64,000 bases of DNA from DASQFI01 sp035633215 (GCA_035633215.1 DASQFI010000062.1:372001-436000); one strand, 5' to 3'; positions 16,460 through 25,771 are shown, numbered from the stretch's first letter. The notes: generated by a model not told the origin, from the sequence alone. Program-made: numbers and translations.

Positions 16460-16809
16460 GACGTCGTCGCGGCGCGATCTCCAAGGAACTCCGAAAAGGC
16501 AGCGCGGACCTGCTGATTCTGGCGCTGGTCGAACAGCGCCCGCGGCATGGCTACGAGATCGCGCGTCTGATCGATGAGCGATCCGGCGGCGCCCTGAAAT
16601 ATCACGTCGCGTCGCTCTATCCGACGCTCTATCGCCTCGAGGACCGCGGCCTCGTCGAGGGCCGATGGGTCGAGAAGCCGGGGCAGCGGCGACGCCGCTA
16701 TTACCGCATCCTGCCGAAAGGCCGCCGCGTGCTCGCGGCCGAGCGATCGATCTTCCAGAACTTCTTCGCGATGCTCGATCGCGTCGCGGGCATCGCCACG
16801 GCGCGGTGA
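16456..16809 (+). CDS. PadR-family transcriptional regulator
   Basis: From ATG 16456 the product is 117 residues with the PadR winged-helix pattern: KGSADLLILALVEQRPRHGYEIARLIDE, KYHVASLYPTLYRLEDRGLVEG and GQRRRRYYRILPKGRR. An in-frame ATG at 16441 would add MVFPY but lies in the first operator palindrome and leaves no room after the predicted promoter. It precedes a third orphan permease by about 110 bp, repeating the regulator-permease arrangement just upstream; the two PadR proteins differ in length and in their candidate operators, so they probably do not cross-regulate. Confidence 0.85.
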   Translation: MGRRRGAISKELRKGSADLLILALVEQRPRHGYEIARLIDERSGGALKYHVASLYPTLYRLEDRGLVEGRWVEKPGQRRRRYYRILPKGRRVLAAERSIFQNFFAMLDRVAGIATAR

Positions 16810-16918
16810 TTCGAAGCGAACGAGCAAAGCGAGTGAGCTCGGCGGAGCGGAGCGGGGATGGCAGGGGCCCCCGCGAGCGACGCCGTAGGGGGTCCGGGGG
16901 CGAAGCCCTCCGGTACTG
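16810..16918. other. Spacer with GGGGC-TTCG-GCCCC-type repeat text
   Basis: The gap between PadR and permease genes contains AGCGAACGAGCAAAGCGAGTG, then GGGGCCCCCGCGAGCGACG and GGGTCCGGGGGCGAAGCCC. Similar phrases are found at 37418, 40865, 43707 and 45053. I see no promoter or gene in it and no convincing Shine-Dalgarno before the permease start. Confidence 0.4.
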
Positions 16919-19633
16919 ATGATGGACTGGAACTCTGAAGTGCGGGCCGCCCTGGGCCGGCACCAGGCCGAGCCCGACGAGCAGGTCGTGCTCGAGCTCG
17001 CCCAGCACGCGGCCGCCGCGTTCGAGGCAGAGCGGGCCGACGGCCGGTCGCCCGAGGAGGCGGTTGAGAGAATCCGGGCTCAGGTTGAGATCTGGTGCCG
17101 CAATCTGGCCGACTATCCGCGTCGCCGGACGCGTGCGGCCGCCGTGCCCCCGCCACCCATGTCGTCGTCCTGGCTCACCGGATGGGCGCACGACGTCCGG
17201 TACGGTCTGAGGTTGCTCCGGCGTCACCGCGCCTTCACAGTGGCCGCGATTGTGACCACCGCGCTCGGGATCGGCGCCGTCGGCACGCTCTTCAGCGTCG
17301 CGTACGGCGTGCTCCTGCGTCCGCTGCCGTGGCACGACTCGGATCGCCTGATCCGTGTCTGGGAATCGCGGGACGGCGGGACCCGGCTGATGCCGCGGAT
17401 CGTCACGAACCGCACGTACCACGCATGGACCGAGCGGCCCGACACCATCACGGGCCTCGCGGCCTGGTCCGCGGTACGTTCCGTGACCCTGGGCGCCGAT
17501 GCCGAAGGGACGCGGGTGCCGGCGATGCCGGTCACGTCGAGCCTGTTCGGGCTCCTCGCCGTGCGGCCGATCGTGGGATCGGTCTTCAGCGAGACCGCGG
17601 GCGCCGAGCTCCCGCGCGAGATCATCCTGTCGCACGCGCTCGCGCTCGAACGGTTCGGCGGCGCGCGCGATGCAGCCGGCCGATCGGTCATGGTCGACGG
17701 GATCTCGCGGGTCGTCGTAGGCGTGATGCCAGCCTCGTTCCGGTTTCCGAATCCGGAGGTGCGCGCGTGGCTGCCGTATCGCGTGCCGGCGGTGCAGGCG
17801 CGGGACGGCACGACGACGGGGTTGTCGATGTTCAGCGCGATGGCGCGGCTGCGTCCCGGTGCCTCCGCCGAACAGGCCGCCGCCGAGGCGACGTCGCGTG
17901 CCGGATCCGCGCCGCGTCCTGGCATGGTGGACATCGCGATCTTCGGAACCAAGGGCGACGCAGTGATCCACGCGATGCCCTACGCGGACTTTCTGACGCA
18001 GGAGGTCCGCGAGCCGGTCATCGCGTTTCTCGCTGCCGTCGGTCTGTTGTTTCTGACCGCCGTTGCAAGCATCTCGAGCATGCAGCTCGCGCGTTCGGCC
18101 GCGCGCCGCCGTGAGATCGCCCTACGCGCCGCGCTCGGCGCGGGCACGGGCCGGCTGGCGCGTCAACTCTTAGTCGAGAGTGCGCTGCTCGGCCTCGCGG
18201 GCGGCGTGGCCGGCGTCGCGCTCACGGCGGCGCTTCACGCCTCGTTGCCCTGGCTGCTCCCGGCCGACTTCCCGCGCCTCGCGGATGTCTCGCTCGACTG
18301 GCGCGTCATGCTGTTCTCGGGGGTCGTCTCGCTTCTCGCCGGCCTCGCGTTCGGCCTGCTGCCGGCGTGGCAGGTGCGGCGACTGAGTCTCGTCGAGGTG
18401 CTGACGGAGGATAGTCTGGCGCCCGTCGGTCTGGCCGGCCGATCGAAGGTCGGCCGGATGCGCGCGCTGATCATGGCGGGGCAGGTGGCGGTCGCGTCGT
18501 TCCTCCTCGTCGGCGCCGCGCTGCTCGGCCGGACGTTCGTTGCGCTCTGGAACACCGATCGCGGGTACGAGCCGGCGAACGTGATGACCGTGCGCCTGCT
18601 GCTGCCGAACCGGCTGTTCAAGCCTGATGTCCGTTCAGGATTCGTGCGCGATCTGCTCGATCGCGTGACCGCCATTCCGGGCGTGCGCTCGGCCGGCTTC
18701 ACGACCATTCTGCCGCTCGGCACTGCCGAGTCGGCAATGAGCTTCAAGCTGCCGGCGCGCGGCCAGCGCGGACCGATCGACGCGCAAGCCGCACTGCGCA
18801 ACGTCAGCCCGGGTTACTTCGAGGCGCTCGGCATCCGCACCGCTGCCGGGCGCACGTTCACCGCCGACGATACTGTCTCGTCACCGCCCGTGGTCGTCGT
18901 CAATCGCGCGTTCGCGCGCGCGTATTTCGACGGCGGCGGCATCGGCGAGCCATTGCCGATCTCGTTCGAGGATTCCGGACCCAGCCAGTGGACGATCGCC
19001 GGCGTTATCGAGGACGTGCAGCCGCGCGCGCGTGGCGAGGCGGCGCAGCCGGAAATCTACATGTCGTACCGGCAGCTGTCCGAGGGCGTCCGTTTCGAGG
19101 AGCCGATCCTGGTCCTGCGGAGCGATCACGATCCCGAGGCACTCGTCTCGCGCCTCCGGCAGACGGTCGGCGCGCTTCACAGCGGCGTCCTGCTCGACTC
19201 GATCATGTCGATGGAGGCCCGGCTGATGACGAGCCTGGCGCGGCCGCGGTTGTACGCGGTGCTGCTCGGCGGCTTTGCCGGTCTCGCGCTGCTCATTGCC
19301 GGCGTCGGACTCTACGGCGTCCTGGCCTACGGCGTTGCGCAGCGCCGGCGGGAGATTGGCGTCCGCGCCGCGCTCGGCGCCACCCCGGCCGCGCTCGTGG
19401 GACTCGTCCTGCGGCAGGGCGCGGCAATCACCATTGCCGGACTGGCCGTTGGTCTCGCCGGCGCGTACATCGCCGTCGGCTGGTTGGGCGGCTTTCTGTT
19501 CGGCGTGACTCCGCGCGACCCGATGTCGTTCGTGATCGTCCCGATCGTGCTCCTGGCCGTCGCCACGCTCGCGGCGTTCGTGCCCGCGCGCCGCGCCGCG
19601 ACGATCGATCCGCTGAGGGCGATGAGGGGCTAG
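16919..19633 (+). CDS. Orphan FtsX/MacB-type permease with prefix domain (ADOP family)
   Basis: The 904-residue product has a charged helical prefix domain (residues 1-80, EDAVERIRAQVE-type with LAQHAAAAFEAER), a first FtsX/MacB half starting AHDVRYGLRLLRRHRAFTVAAIV, and a second half ending GLYGVLAYGVAQRRREIGVRAALG. Its organisation matches the permease at 13678 but the sequences are divergent, so this is an old duplication. Starts at 16919 or 16922 (ATGATG) are equally possible. It is expected in the inner membrane under control of the adjacent PadR. A short ACCCGAGGTCTTT repeat follows the stop. Confidence 0.85.
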   Translation: MMDWNSEVRAALGRHQAEPDEQVVLELAQHAAAAFEAERADGRSPEEAVERIRAQVEIWCRNLADYPRRRTRAAAVPPPPMSSSWLTGWAHDVRYGLRLLRRHRAFTVAAIVTTALGIGAVGTLFSVAYGVLLRPLPWHDSDRLIRVWESRDGGTRLMPRIVTNRTYHAWTERPDTITGLAAWSAVRSVTLGADAEGTRVPAMPVTSSLFGLLAVRPIVGSVFSETAGAELPREIILSHALALERFGGARDAAGRSVMVDGISRVVVGVMPASFRFPNPEVRAWLPYRVPAVQARDGTTTGLSMFSAMARLRPGASAEQAAAEATSRAGSAPRPGMVDIAIFGTKGDAVIHAMPYADFLTQEVREPVIAFLAAVGLLFLTAVASISSMQLARSAARRREIALRAALGAGTGRLARQLLVESALLGLAGGVAGVALTAALHASLPWLLPADFPRLADVSLDWRVMLFSGVVSLLAGLAFGLLPAWQVRRLSLVEVLTEDSLAPVGLAGRSKVGRMRALIMAGQVAVASFLLVGAALLGRTFVALWNTDRGYEPANVMTVRLLLPNRLFKPDVRSGFVRDLLDRVTAIPGVRSAGFTTILPLGTAESAMSFKLPARGQRGPIDAQAALRNVSPGYFEALGIRTAAGRTFTADDTVSSPPVVVVNRAFARAYFDGGGIGEPLPISFEDSGPSQWTIAGVIEDVQPRARGEAAQPEIYMSYRQLSEGVRFEEPILVLRSDHDPEALVSRLRQTVGALHSGVLLDSIMSMEARLMTSLARPRLYAVLLGGFAGLALLIAGVGLYGVLAYGVAQRRREIGVRAALGATPAALVGLVLRQGAAITIAGLAVGLAGAYIAVGWLGGFLFGVTPRDPMSFVIVPIVLLAVATLAAFVPARRAATIDPLRAMRG

Positions 19634-19639
19634 AAACGA

Positions 19640-19653
19640 AACCCGAGGTCTTT
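19640..19653. repeat. ACCCGAGGTCTTT repeat fragment
   Basis: This matches the core of the tandem unit GAAAACGACACCCGAGGTC at 22699-22750 and is preceded by the related GAAACGAA. It lies at the junction between the permease gene and the VWA-gene remnant. Confidence 0.5.
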
Positions 19654-19840
19654 ATCGCACGCTGAACGGCACGTCCCGATTCGGTGAAATGCGGTCGGCG
19701 AGCCGCGCTTCGATCGTCAACAGGTACCGGCCTCTCGTCAAGCGGTCGAGCGGCAGTCGCAGCCGATACTCCGCAGCTCTGTTCGAGCTGCGGCTCAATC
19801 CGGTCGAGCAATCGGCGCTCGTCGTGTTTTCTGCGATCGC
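19652..19840 (-). pseudogene. C-terminal remnant of a VWA-domain-type secreted protein gene
   Basis: On the minus strand a 63-codon stretch, open from just after an in-frame TGA (19841-19843) to TAA at 19652-19654, reads RAAEYRLRLPLDRLTRGRYLL then TIEARLADRI and PFSVR-stop. This closely resembles the terminal strand region of large 'VWFA-related' proteins common in Acidobacteria (pattern YRLPLxxLxPGRYLLTIEA). No start or VWA domain remains upstream, so it looks like the decayed tail of a lost gene. Its neighbour on the right is the start region of the arrays and SDR gene. Confidence 0.45.
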
Positions 19841-19920
19841 TCAACGGGGTGGTGACGGAGGGAGCGACTCGACGGTTGGAACCGCGTAAGTGACGGGTCC
19901 GATGTCGACTCAGGCTCGAT

Positions 19921-20814
19921 CTACACAGCGCGCCTGAGTTGCTCGTCGAGCGGGACGAGCGGGAGGCCGAACGTCCGCGCTGCGTCGTCGTTCGACACGA
20001 CGTTGTCCCCCGCTTCGAGCATCTTCAGCAGATCGCGCGTCAGCGGGATATTCCCGGGCAAGCGCTCGGTGACTGTCGCAGGAATTCTCATCAGCGCAGT
20101 CGGTACGTGCATCGTTGGTCTGCGGCGGATTCCGAGCACCGCGCGAAGCCGTTGCCAGAACTCGTTCCAGCTGACGACGTCCGGGCCGCCGAGGTCAAAC
20201 GTTCGATTTGCCGCCTCGGGCTTGTCGATCGCCTGGGCGAAATAGGCGGCCACGTCGTCGACCCAGATCGGCTGAATCTTTTGCTCGCCAGTACCGATGA
20301 TCGCGGTGACCGGGGCGACCTTCGCCAGGTTCCTGAACGTCGGGAGGATGCCGCCGCCGCGGCCGAAGATGAAGCTCGGCCGGAAGATCACGTGCTCGAC
20401 GCCCGAGCCGCTCGTGTCCTGCTCGTTCGTCCATTTTGCGTGGTAGTACGGGATGAGATCCTTCGTCTGCTCGCTCACGCCGAGGGCGCTCATGAGGACG
20501 AAGCGGCGGACGCCGGCTTCCTTCGCGGCACCGAGGAGGTTGCGCGTGCCGCCTACCACCACCCGTTCGAACTGTTCGGGCTTCCCCTGACGGATCGCGA
20601 CGAGGTGAACGACGACGTCGATGTCTCTCACCCCGCGGCGAAGCGACTCGGAATCAGTGACGTCGCCCTGGACCGCCTCCCGGCACCTGACGCCCGCGTT
20701 CCTCGACGCTCCGGGCGTTCGTTCGAGGACGCGCACGTCGTGGCCGGCGCCGACGATCGCGTTCGCGATGGCGGGACCGACGAACCCCGTGGCGCCGGTG
20801 ATGAAGACCCGCAT
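19921..20814 (-). CDS. NAD(P)-dependent epimerase/dehydratase-like protein (NDUFA9-like SDR)
   Basis: The 297-residue product has the Rossmann start MRVFITGATGFVGPAIANAI, an RNLLGAAKEAGVRRFVLMSA strand, and YYHAKW (Tyr-x3-Lys). This is the atypical extended SDR layout of complex-I NDUFA9-like and UDP-sugar epimerase-like proteins, probably cytosolic with NAD(P) bound. The start is the ATG at 20814, which abuts the end of the 99-bp inverted-repeat element; the codon may be formed partly by the element's terminal CCCCAT. No Shine-Dalgarno is visible because the element occupies that position. Substrate unknown. Confidence 0.75.
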   Translation of the reverse strand: MRVFITGATGFVGPAIANAIVGAGHDVRVLERTPGASRNAGVRCREAVQGDVTDSESLRRGVRDIDVVVHLVAIRQGKPEQFERVVVGGTRNLLGAAKEAGVRRFVLMSALGVSEQTKDLIPYYHAKWTNEQDTSGSGVEHVIFRPSFIFGRGGGILPTFRNLAKVAPVTAIIGTGEQKIQPIWVDDVAAYFAQAIDKPEAANRTFDLGGPDVVSWNEFWQRLRAVLGIRRRPTMHVPTALMRIPATVTERLPGNIPLTRDLLKMLEAGDNVVSNDDAARTFGLPLVPLDEQLRRAV

Positions 20815-20913
20815 GGGGTCAGGTCTTGGATTGTCAGGTTTCACGTGAGAGTTCGATTTTGTATTACAAGTTCGAACTTCATCGCGAAATCTGACAATCC
20901 AAGACCTGACCCC
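20815..20913. mobile_element. 99-bp inverted-repeat element, copy 2 (non-autonomous)
   Basis: The ends (GGGGTCAGGTCTTGGATT, then GTCAG) are inverted repeats of 23 bp. The length equals copy 1 at 11356 and the ends differ by one base, while the centre is unrelated AT-richer sequence. It exactly fills the gap between the ggt stop (four bases away) and the epimerase-like start, on both sides flanked by AT, so CCCCAT may be the true end. Confidence 0.75.
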
Positions 20914-20917
20914 ATGA

Positions 20918-22645
20918 CTACGATCCGGCCTTGCTCGCTTTCGCCGTCGAGTCCCGCTTGTCCGCCACGCCGAACGCCGTGCCCGTCACCGGATGAATCC
21001 AGATCGACTGCGCCGATCCCTGGCGGCCGCGCATGGCGGCGTCGTGACCGAACGACTTCAGCTTCTCCAGCACCTCGGTCGAGACGCCGTTCTCCTCAAT
21101 CGTGAGCGAGTCGGGCAGCCACTGATGATGCGACCGGGGCGCGTCGATCGCCTCGCGCCCCGTCATCTCCCATGCCGTCGCGTTCAGGACGATGTTCAGG
21201 ACGGTGTTGATGATCGTGCGGCCGCCCGGCGATCCGGTCACCAGCACCAGCCGGCCGTTTCGCGCGACGATCGTCGGTGTCATCGAGCTCAGCATCCGTT
21301 TGTGCGGCGCGATGAGGTTGGCCGGCGTGCCGATGTCGCCGGTGAGATTCGTCGTGCCCGGCTTCTTGTTGAAGTCGCCCATCTCGTTGTTGAGCAGAAT
21401 GCCCGTGCCCTTGATGACGACGTGCGATCCGTACCCGCCCTCGAGCGTGTACGTGTTCGACACCGCCATGCCGTCCTTGTCGATGACCGAAAAATGCGTC
21501 GTCTCGTCGGGCTCTGAGGGCACCGTCGCGGTCACGATGTCCTTGCCGAGCGCGGCGCTGCTCGAGGCCTTGCGCGGGTCGATCGTCTTGATGAGATCGC
21601 GCGCGTACGGCTTCGCGGTGAGTTTGGCGACCGGCACGTCCACGAAGTCGGGATCGCCCAGGAACCGCGCGCGATCGAGATACGCGCGCCGCATAACCTC
21701 GGTCACGAGGTGGAACGCGTCGGCCGAGCCGCGCGCCTTTTTCTGAATCTGCAGCGACTCGAGCATGTTGAGCATCTCGACGAGCGCCGTCCCGCCGGAG
21801 CTTGGCGGCGGCATCGAGACGATGTCGTAGCCGAGGAACGTGCCTTTGACCGGCGCGCGCTCCTTCGCCTTGTACTCGGCAAGATCCGACTTGGTGATGT
21901 GGCCGCCGTTGGCCACCATGTCTTCGGCAATGCGGTCGGCAATCCATCCCGTGTAGAAAGCGTCCGGCCCGTCGGTCGCGATCGCTTTCAAGCTCTTCGC
22001 GAGATCCGGCAGCACGAGTCGATCGCCGGCCGCCCACGCGCTGCCGCCAGCCTTGCCGTACGCGGCGACGGAGGCGGGAAAGCGGCGCATTGGCCCGTCC
22101 TCGCGCAGCTCGCGGTTGAGCCCGGCGACCAGCGACGGCGCCATGACGAATCCTTGCGCGGCCAGCTCCGCCGCGGGCGTGACGACGTCCTTCCACGGCA
22201 GCCTGCCGAATTTCTTGTGGGCGAGCGCCATGCCGCGCACCGTGCCGGGCACGCCCGGCGCCAGGTAGCCCGCCGCCGTCAGCGACCTGGTGATGGTGCC
22301 GTCCGCGCCTAAGTACATCGTCGGCGTGGCCTTGCCGGGCGCCATCTCCCGGTAGTCGAACGTCGTCGCCGCGCCGTTCGGGAGGCGCACGATCATGAAC
22401 CCGCCGCCGCCGATGTTGCCGGCGGTCGGATGCGTCACGGCCATGGCAAACGCCGTCGCGACCGCTGCGTCGACGGCGTTGCCGCCTCGCGCAAGCACGG
22501 CCGCGCCCAGGTCCGACGCGATGTCCGACGACGACACGACGAGACCGGCTTTCGAGGCGACGCCCAGATCGACCTGGATGGGCTGGGACGCCTGGTTGAC
22601 CGGCGCGAGCAACACCATGAGCAGGACGATGGTCAGGTTGCGCAT
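20918..22645 (-). CDS. ggt: Gamma-glutamyltransferase (glutathione hydrolase)
   Basis: The 575-residue precursor starts at ATG 22645 with a signal peptide (MRNLTIVLLMVLLAPVNQASQ). It carries the N-terminal-nucleophile family landmarks: GGNAVDAAVATAFAMAVTHP, GNIGGGGFMIVR, the autoprocessing/catalytic threonine in ETTHFSVIDKDG, then SNTYTLEGGYGS, NNEMGDF and SSMTPTIV with a following GSPGGRTI. The enzyme cleaves gamma-glutamyl bonds of glutathione and related peptides in the periplasm. It is divergent from an S9 peptidase, and the YbdK-type ligase and esterase cluster nearby could supply gamma-glutamyl compounds, though that link is only suggestive. An upstream in-frame extension crosses a repeat and is rejected. 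Confidence 0.92.
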   Translation of the reverse strand: MRNLTIVLLMVLLAPVNQASQPIQVDLGVASKAGLVVSSSDIASDLGAAVLARGGNAVDAAVATAFAMAVTHPTAGNIGGGGFMIVRLPNGAATTFDYREMAPGKATPTMYLGADGTITRSLTAAGYLAPGVPGTVRGMALAHKKFGRLPWKDVVTPAAELAAQGFVMAPSLVAGLNRELREDGPMRRFPASVAAYGKAGGSAWAAGDRLVLPDLAKSLKAIATDGPDAFYTGWIADRIAEDMVANGGHITKSDLAEYKAKERAPVKGTFLGYDIVSMPPPSSGGTALVEMLNMLESLQIQKKARGSADAFHLVTEVMRRAYLDRARFLGDPDFVDVPVAKLTAKPYARDLIKTIDPRKASSSAALGKDIVTATVPSEPDETTHFSVIDKDGMAVSNTYTLEGGYGSHVVIKGTGILLNNEMGDFNKKPGTTNLTGDIGTPANLIAPHKRMLSSMTPTIVARNGRLVLVTGSPGGRTIINTVLNIVLNATAWEMTGREAIDAPRSHHQWLPDSLTIEENGVSTEVLEKLKSFGHDAAMRGRQGSAQSIWIHPVTGTAFGVADKRDSTAKASKAGS

Positions 22646-22659
22646 GCGGGTGATTGTAA

Positions 22660-22750
22660 AGGACCTTGGGTGTCGTTTTTCGCAGGGCTTTGGCGGGAGA
22701 AAACGACACCCGAGGTCTTTGGCCGAAAACGACATCCGAGGTCCTATACT
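22660..22750. repeat. GAAAACGACACCCGAGGTC inverted/tandem repeat in a divergent promoter region
   Basis: Two 26-bp tandem units start at 22699 and 22725 with GAAAACGACAYCCGAGGTC; an inverted copy (GGACCTTGGGTGTCG) lies at 22660-22680. Facing ggt the copy runs into TACAAT (22653-22658) and facing the S9 gene into TATACT (22745-22750), so both -10-like hexamers sit at equivalent places of the repeat. Confidence 0.65.
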
Positions 22751-22773
22751 TCTCCCACCCTGGAGGTTGGCTT

Positions 22774-25761
22774 ATGAAGCGGCTGCGTCCCTCTGCCGTG
22801 CTGGTGCTCCTTGTCGCCCTCGTGGCTTTTGCGCCGATGGGGGCGCAGACCCCCGCCAAACGTGCGTTTGACCTCGAAGACATCCTGGCGTTCCGGGCGA
22901 TTGGCGTCACGACGCTCTCGACCAACGGTCAGTGGCTGGCTTACCGGCTCTCGCCGCTGCAGGGCGACAGCGAGGTCGTCGTTCGAAGCACCTCGGGCGA
23001 CAAGGAAATGAGATTTCCGGTCGGGGAGGGCGCGGGCGGCGCCGCGACCTTCTCGATCGATTCGAACTGGATTGCGATCACGACGGCGCCCACGCGTCGT
23101 GAAGCCGAGACCGCGCGACGCGCGCGGCGGCCGGTCCAGAACAGCGTGACCATCGTCAACCTCGCCACCGGCGACAAGGTGAGCATCCCCAAGATCCGCC
23201 GGTTCGAGTTCGCCGGTGAAGCGGGGGCGTGGATCGCGCTGCATCGATACGGACCGGACACCGCGGGCGCGGCGGGTGGGGCCGCGCCTGAGGGCGGCGG
23301 TCGAGGCGGACGCGGCGGTGGCGGCGCGGCGGCCGGCAATGCGCCGAGGGACACGCGTCCGCGCGGCACCGACCTGATCCTGCGCGAGCTCAAGAGCGGC
23401 ACCGAAATCAATATCGGCAACGTCTCGGAGTTCGGTTTCAACAAGTCTGGCAAGTCGCTGGCGATGCTGATCGACGCCGCGGACCAGGCGGGCAATGGCA
23501 TCCAGATCCGCGACATGACAGCCGGCTCGGTGACGTCGCTCGACACCGACAAGGCGTTCTACGAGCGGCTGGCCTGGACGCGCGAAGGCGACGCGCTGCT
23601 CGCCCTGAAAGGTAAAGACGATCGGCAGTGGCGCGAGCGGATGTTCGGCGTGGTCGGGTTCACCGGATTCGGATCGGGCGCGCCCAAGCGCGTCGCGTAC
23701 GACCCGGCGGAGGACAAGACGTTCCCGGCCGGGATGTCGATCAGCGGGAATCGCGCGCCGCAGTGGACCGACGCGCGCGACGCCATCTCCTTTGGGATCG
23801 CGGCGCTGACGAAGGTGCCGCCGCCGGCCGGACGCGGGCGCGGCCAGGGCGCCGAGGGAGAAGCCGCCGAAGGCGCGGGCGGACGCGGCGCCGGCGGCAC
23901 GACGAACACCGAAGACGACACGAACTCCGAGCGGCCGAACCTGATGATCTGGCATTACAAGGATCCACGGCTGCAGTCGCAGCAGGTCGTCCAGGAAAAC
24001 GCCGATCGCAACTTCAGTTACCTCGCGCTGTACCGCGTAGAGGACAAGAAGATGGTGCGGCTGGCCGACGAGGAAGTGTCGACGCTCACGTTCACGGGCC
24101 GCGGCCGCTGGGCCATCGGTACGAGCGACGACGCCTACGAGCTGCGCGGCAACCTGGATGGCCGCCGGTTCCTGGACGTCTACGCGATCGACACGAAGAC
24201 CGGTCAGAAGAAAGCGATCAAGAAAGAGCTGCGCTGGGGCAACAGCGCGTCGCCTGACGGAACGAAGTATCTCTACTACGAGAACCAGCACTTCCACGTC
24301 TACGACATCGAGACCGGCGAGACGCGCAACGTCACCTCGACCGTCCCGGCGTCGTTCATCAATCGCGAGGACGACCACAACATCGTCGATCCGCCGACCA
24401 ACGTCGTCGGCTGGACGGCCGACAACAAGTCCGTCCTGATTTCGGATCGCTGGGACATCTGGCAGGTGCCGGCGACGGCGAGCGGGACCGCCACCAATCT
24501 CACCGTCAACGGGCGGAAGGACGCGATCAGGTACCAGGGCCGCGTGCAGATCTATCAGGACGAGCGCGGCATCGATCTCGCGAAGCCGCAGTACTTCGGG
24601 GCGATGTCGGAGTGGACGAAGCGCGGCGGCTACGGCGTGCTCGAGCCCGGAAAGACCGGACTCAGGATGCTGCTCTGGGAAGAGGCGTCGTTCGGGCGTC
24701 TGACGAAGGCCGAGAAATCCGACGTGTGGATCTACAGTCGCGAGACGCCGACGTCCCCGACGTCGATCTTCGTCACGGATGCCACGCTCGCCAACGGACG
24801 GAAGATCATCGACACGGCGAAAGAGTCCGAGCCGTTCCTCTGGTCGGCGGGCGCGCAGCTCATCGAATACAAGAACGACAAGGGCGAGCGGCTCCAGGGC
24901 TCGCTCTACCTGCCGACGAACTATCAGAAAGGCCGGCAGTATCCGATGGTCGTGTACATCTACGAGCGGCTCACGCAGGGCCACCACCAGTACGGCCGCC
25001 CGACCGCGAACGGCTTCAGCCGGCAGGCGTACACGAGCAACGGCTACGCCGTGCTGCAGCCGGACATCAAGTACTACATCAACGATCCGGGGATGTCAGC
25101 AGTCTGGGCGCTCGTGCCGGCGGTCAAGGCCGCGGTGGCGACTGGCGTCGTCGATCCGAAGCGCGTCGGGCTTCACGGCCACTCGTGGGGCGGTTATCAA
25201 ACGGCGCACACGATCACGCAGACCGACATCTTCGCCGCGGCGATCGCGGGCGCACCGCTGACGAACATGATCAGCATGTATTCGATCATCTACAAGAACA
25301 CGGGCGGCACGAACGGCGCGATCTTCGAGAGCAGCCAGGGCCGGTTCACCGCCGGGCCGTGGGATCAGTGGGCCGCGTACACCCGCAACTCGCCCGTCGC
25401 GCACGCGAAGAACGTGAAGACGCCGCTCATCATTCTGCACAACGATCTGGACGGCGCGGTCGACTTCACGCAGGGCATGGAGTACTTCAACACGCTCCGC
25501 CGGCTCGGGAAGCCCGTCATCCTGCTCGAATATCCGGGCGAGAACCACGGCCTCGCGCGGCCGGCCAACCAGCAGGATTACACGGTCCGCATGAAGGAGT
25601 TCTTCGATCACTATCTGAAAGGTGCGCCGGCGCCCGAATGGCTCCAGTACGGCGTGCCGCGACTGAAGATGCAGGAGCACATCGATCAGCGGCTGAAGGA
25701 GCGGCAGGACAAGCAGAAGGTGGTGCCCCCCGCCGCGGGAGGGCGCGGCGGGGTCAGTTAA
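22774..25761 (+). CDS. Secreted S9 prolyl-oligopeptidase-family peptidase
   Basis: The 995-residue protein starts at ATG 22774 (TGGAGG ten bases upstream) with a signal peptide (MKRLRPSAVLVLLVALVAFA). Residues about 30-700 form a beta-propeller-like region with two Gly-rich low-complexity insertions (about 165-195, 355-395). The C-terminal alpha/beta hydrolase domain holds GHSWGGY (Ser about 804), the acid region LHNDLDGAVD (about 889-898) and His about 925 in ENHG. It is probably a periplasmic dipeptidyl- or acylaminoacyl-peptidase. The C-terminus is Pro/Gly-rich and is followed immediately by a heptad hairpin. Confidence 0.88.
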   Translation: MKRLRPSAVLVLLVALVAFAPMGAQTPAKRAFDLEDILAFRAIGVTTLSTNGQWLAYRLSPLQGDSEVVVRSTSGDKEMRFPVGEGAGGAATFSIDSNWIAITTAPTRREAETARRARRPVQNSVTIVNLATGDKVSIPKIRRFEFAGEAGAWIALHRYGPDTAGAAGGAAPEGGGRGGRGGGGAAAGNAPRDTRPRGTDLILRELKSGTEINIGNVSEFGFNKSGKSLAMLIDAADQAGNGIQIRDMTAGSVTSLDTDKAFYERLAWTREGDALLALKGKDDRQWRERMFGVVGFTGFGSGAPKRVAYDPAEDKTFPAGMSISGNRAPQWTDARDAISFGIAALTKVPPPAGRGRGQGAEGEAAEGAGGRGAGGTTNTEDDTNSERPNLMIWHYKDPRLQSQQVVQENADRNFSYLALYRVEDKKMVRLADEEVSTLTFTGRGRWAIGTSDDAYELRGNLDGRRFLDVYAIDTKTGQKKAIKKELRWGNSASPDGTKYLYYENQHFHVYDIETGETRNVTSTVPASFINREDDHNIVDPPTNVVGWTADNKSVLISDRWDIWQVPATASGTATNLTVNGRKDAIRYQGRVQIYQDERGIDLAKPQYFGAMSEWTKRGGYGVLEPGKTGLRMLLWEEASFGRLTKAEKSDVWIYSRETPTSPTSIFVTDATLANGRKIIDTAKESEPFLWSAGAQLIEYKNDKGERLQGSLYLPTNYQKGRQYPMVVYIYERLTQGHHQYGRPTANGFSRQAYTSNGYAVLQPDIKYYINDPGMSAVWALVPAVKAAVATGVVDPKRVGLHGHSWGGYQTAHTITQTDIFAAAIAGAPLTNMISMYSIIYKNTGGTNGAIFESSQGRFTAGPWDQWAAYTRNSPVAHAKNVKTPLIILHNDLDGAVDFTQGMEYFNTLRRLGKPVILLEYPGENHGLARPANQQDYTVRMKEFFDHYLKGAPAPEWLQYGVPRLKMQEHIDQRLKERQDKQKVVPPAAGGRGGVS

Positions 25762-25771
25762 GAGATCTTGC

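Noticed and set aside
22744..24987. 747-codon open frame opposite the S9 peptidase
   Set aside because: Arg/His-rich shadow with no domain; the plus strand encodes an intact S9 enzyme.
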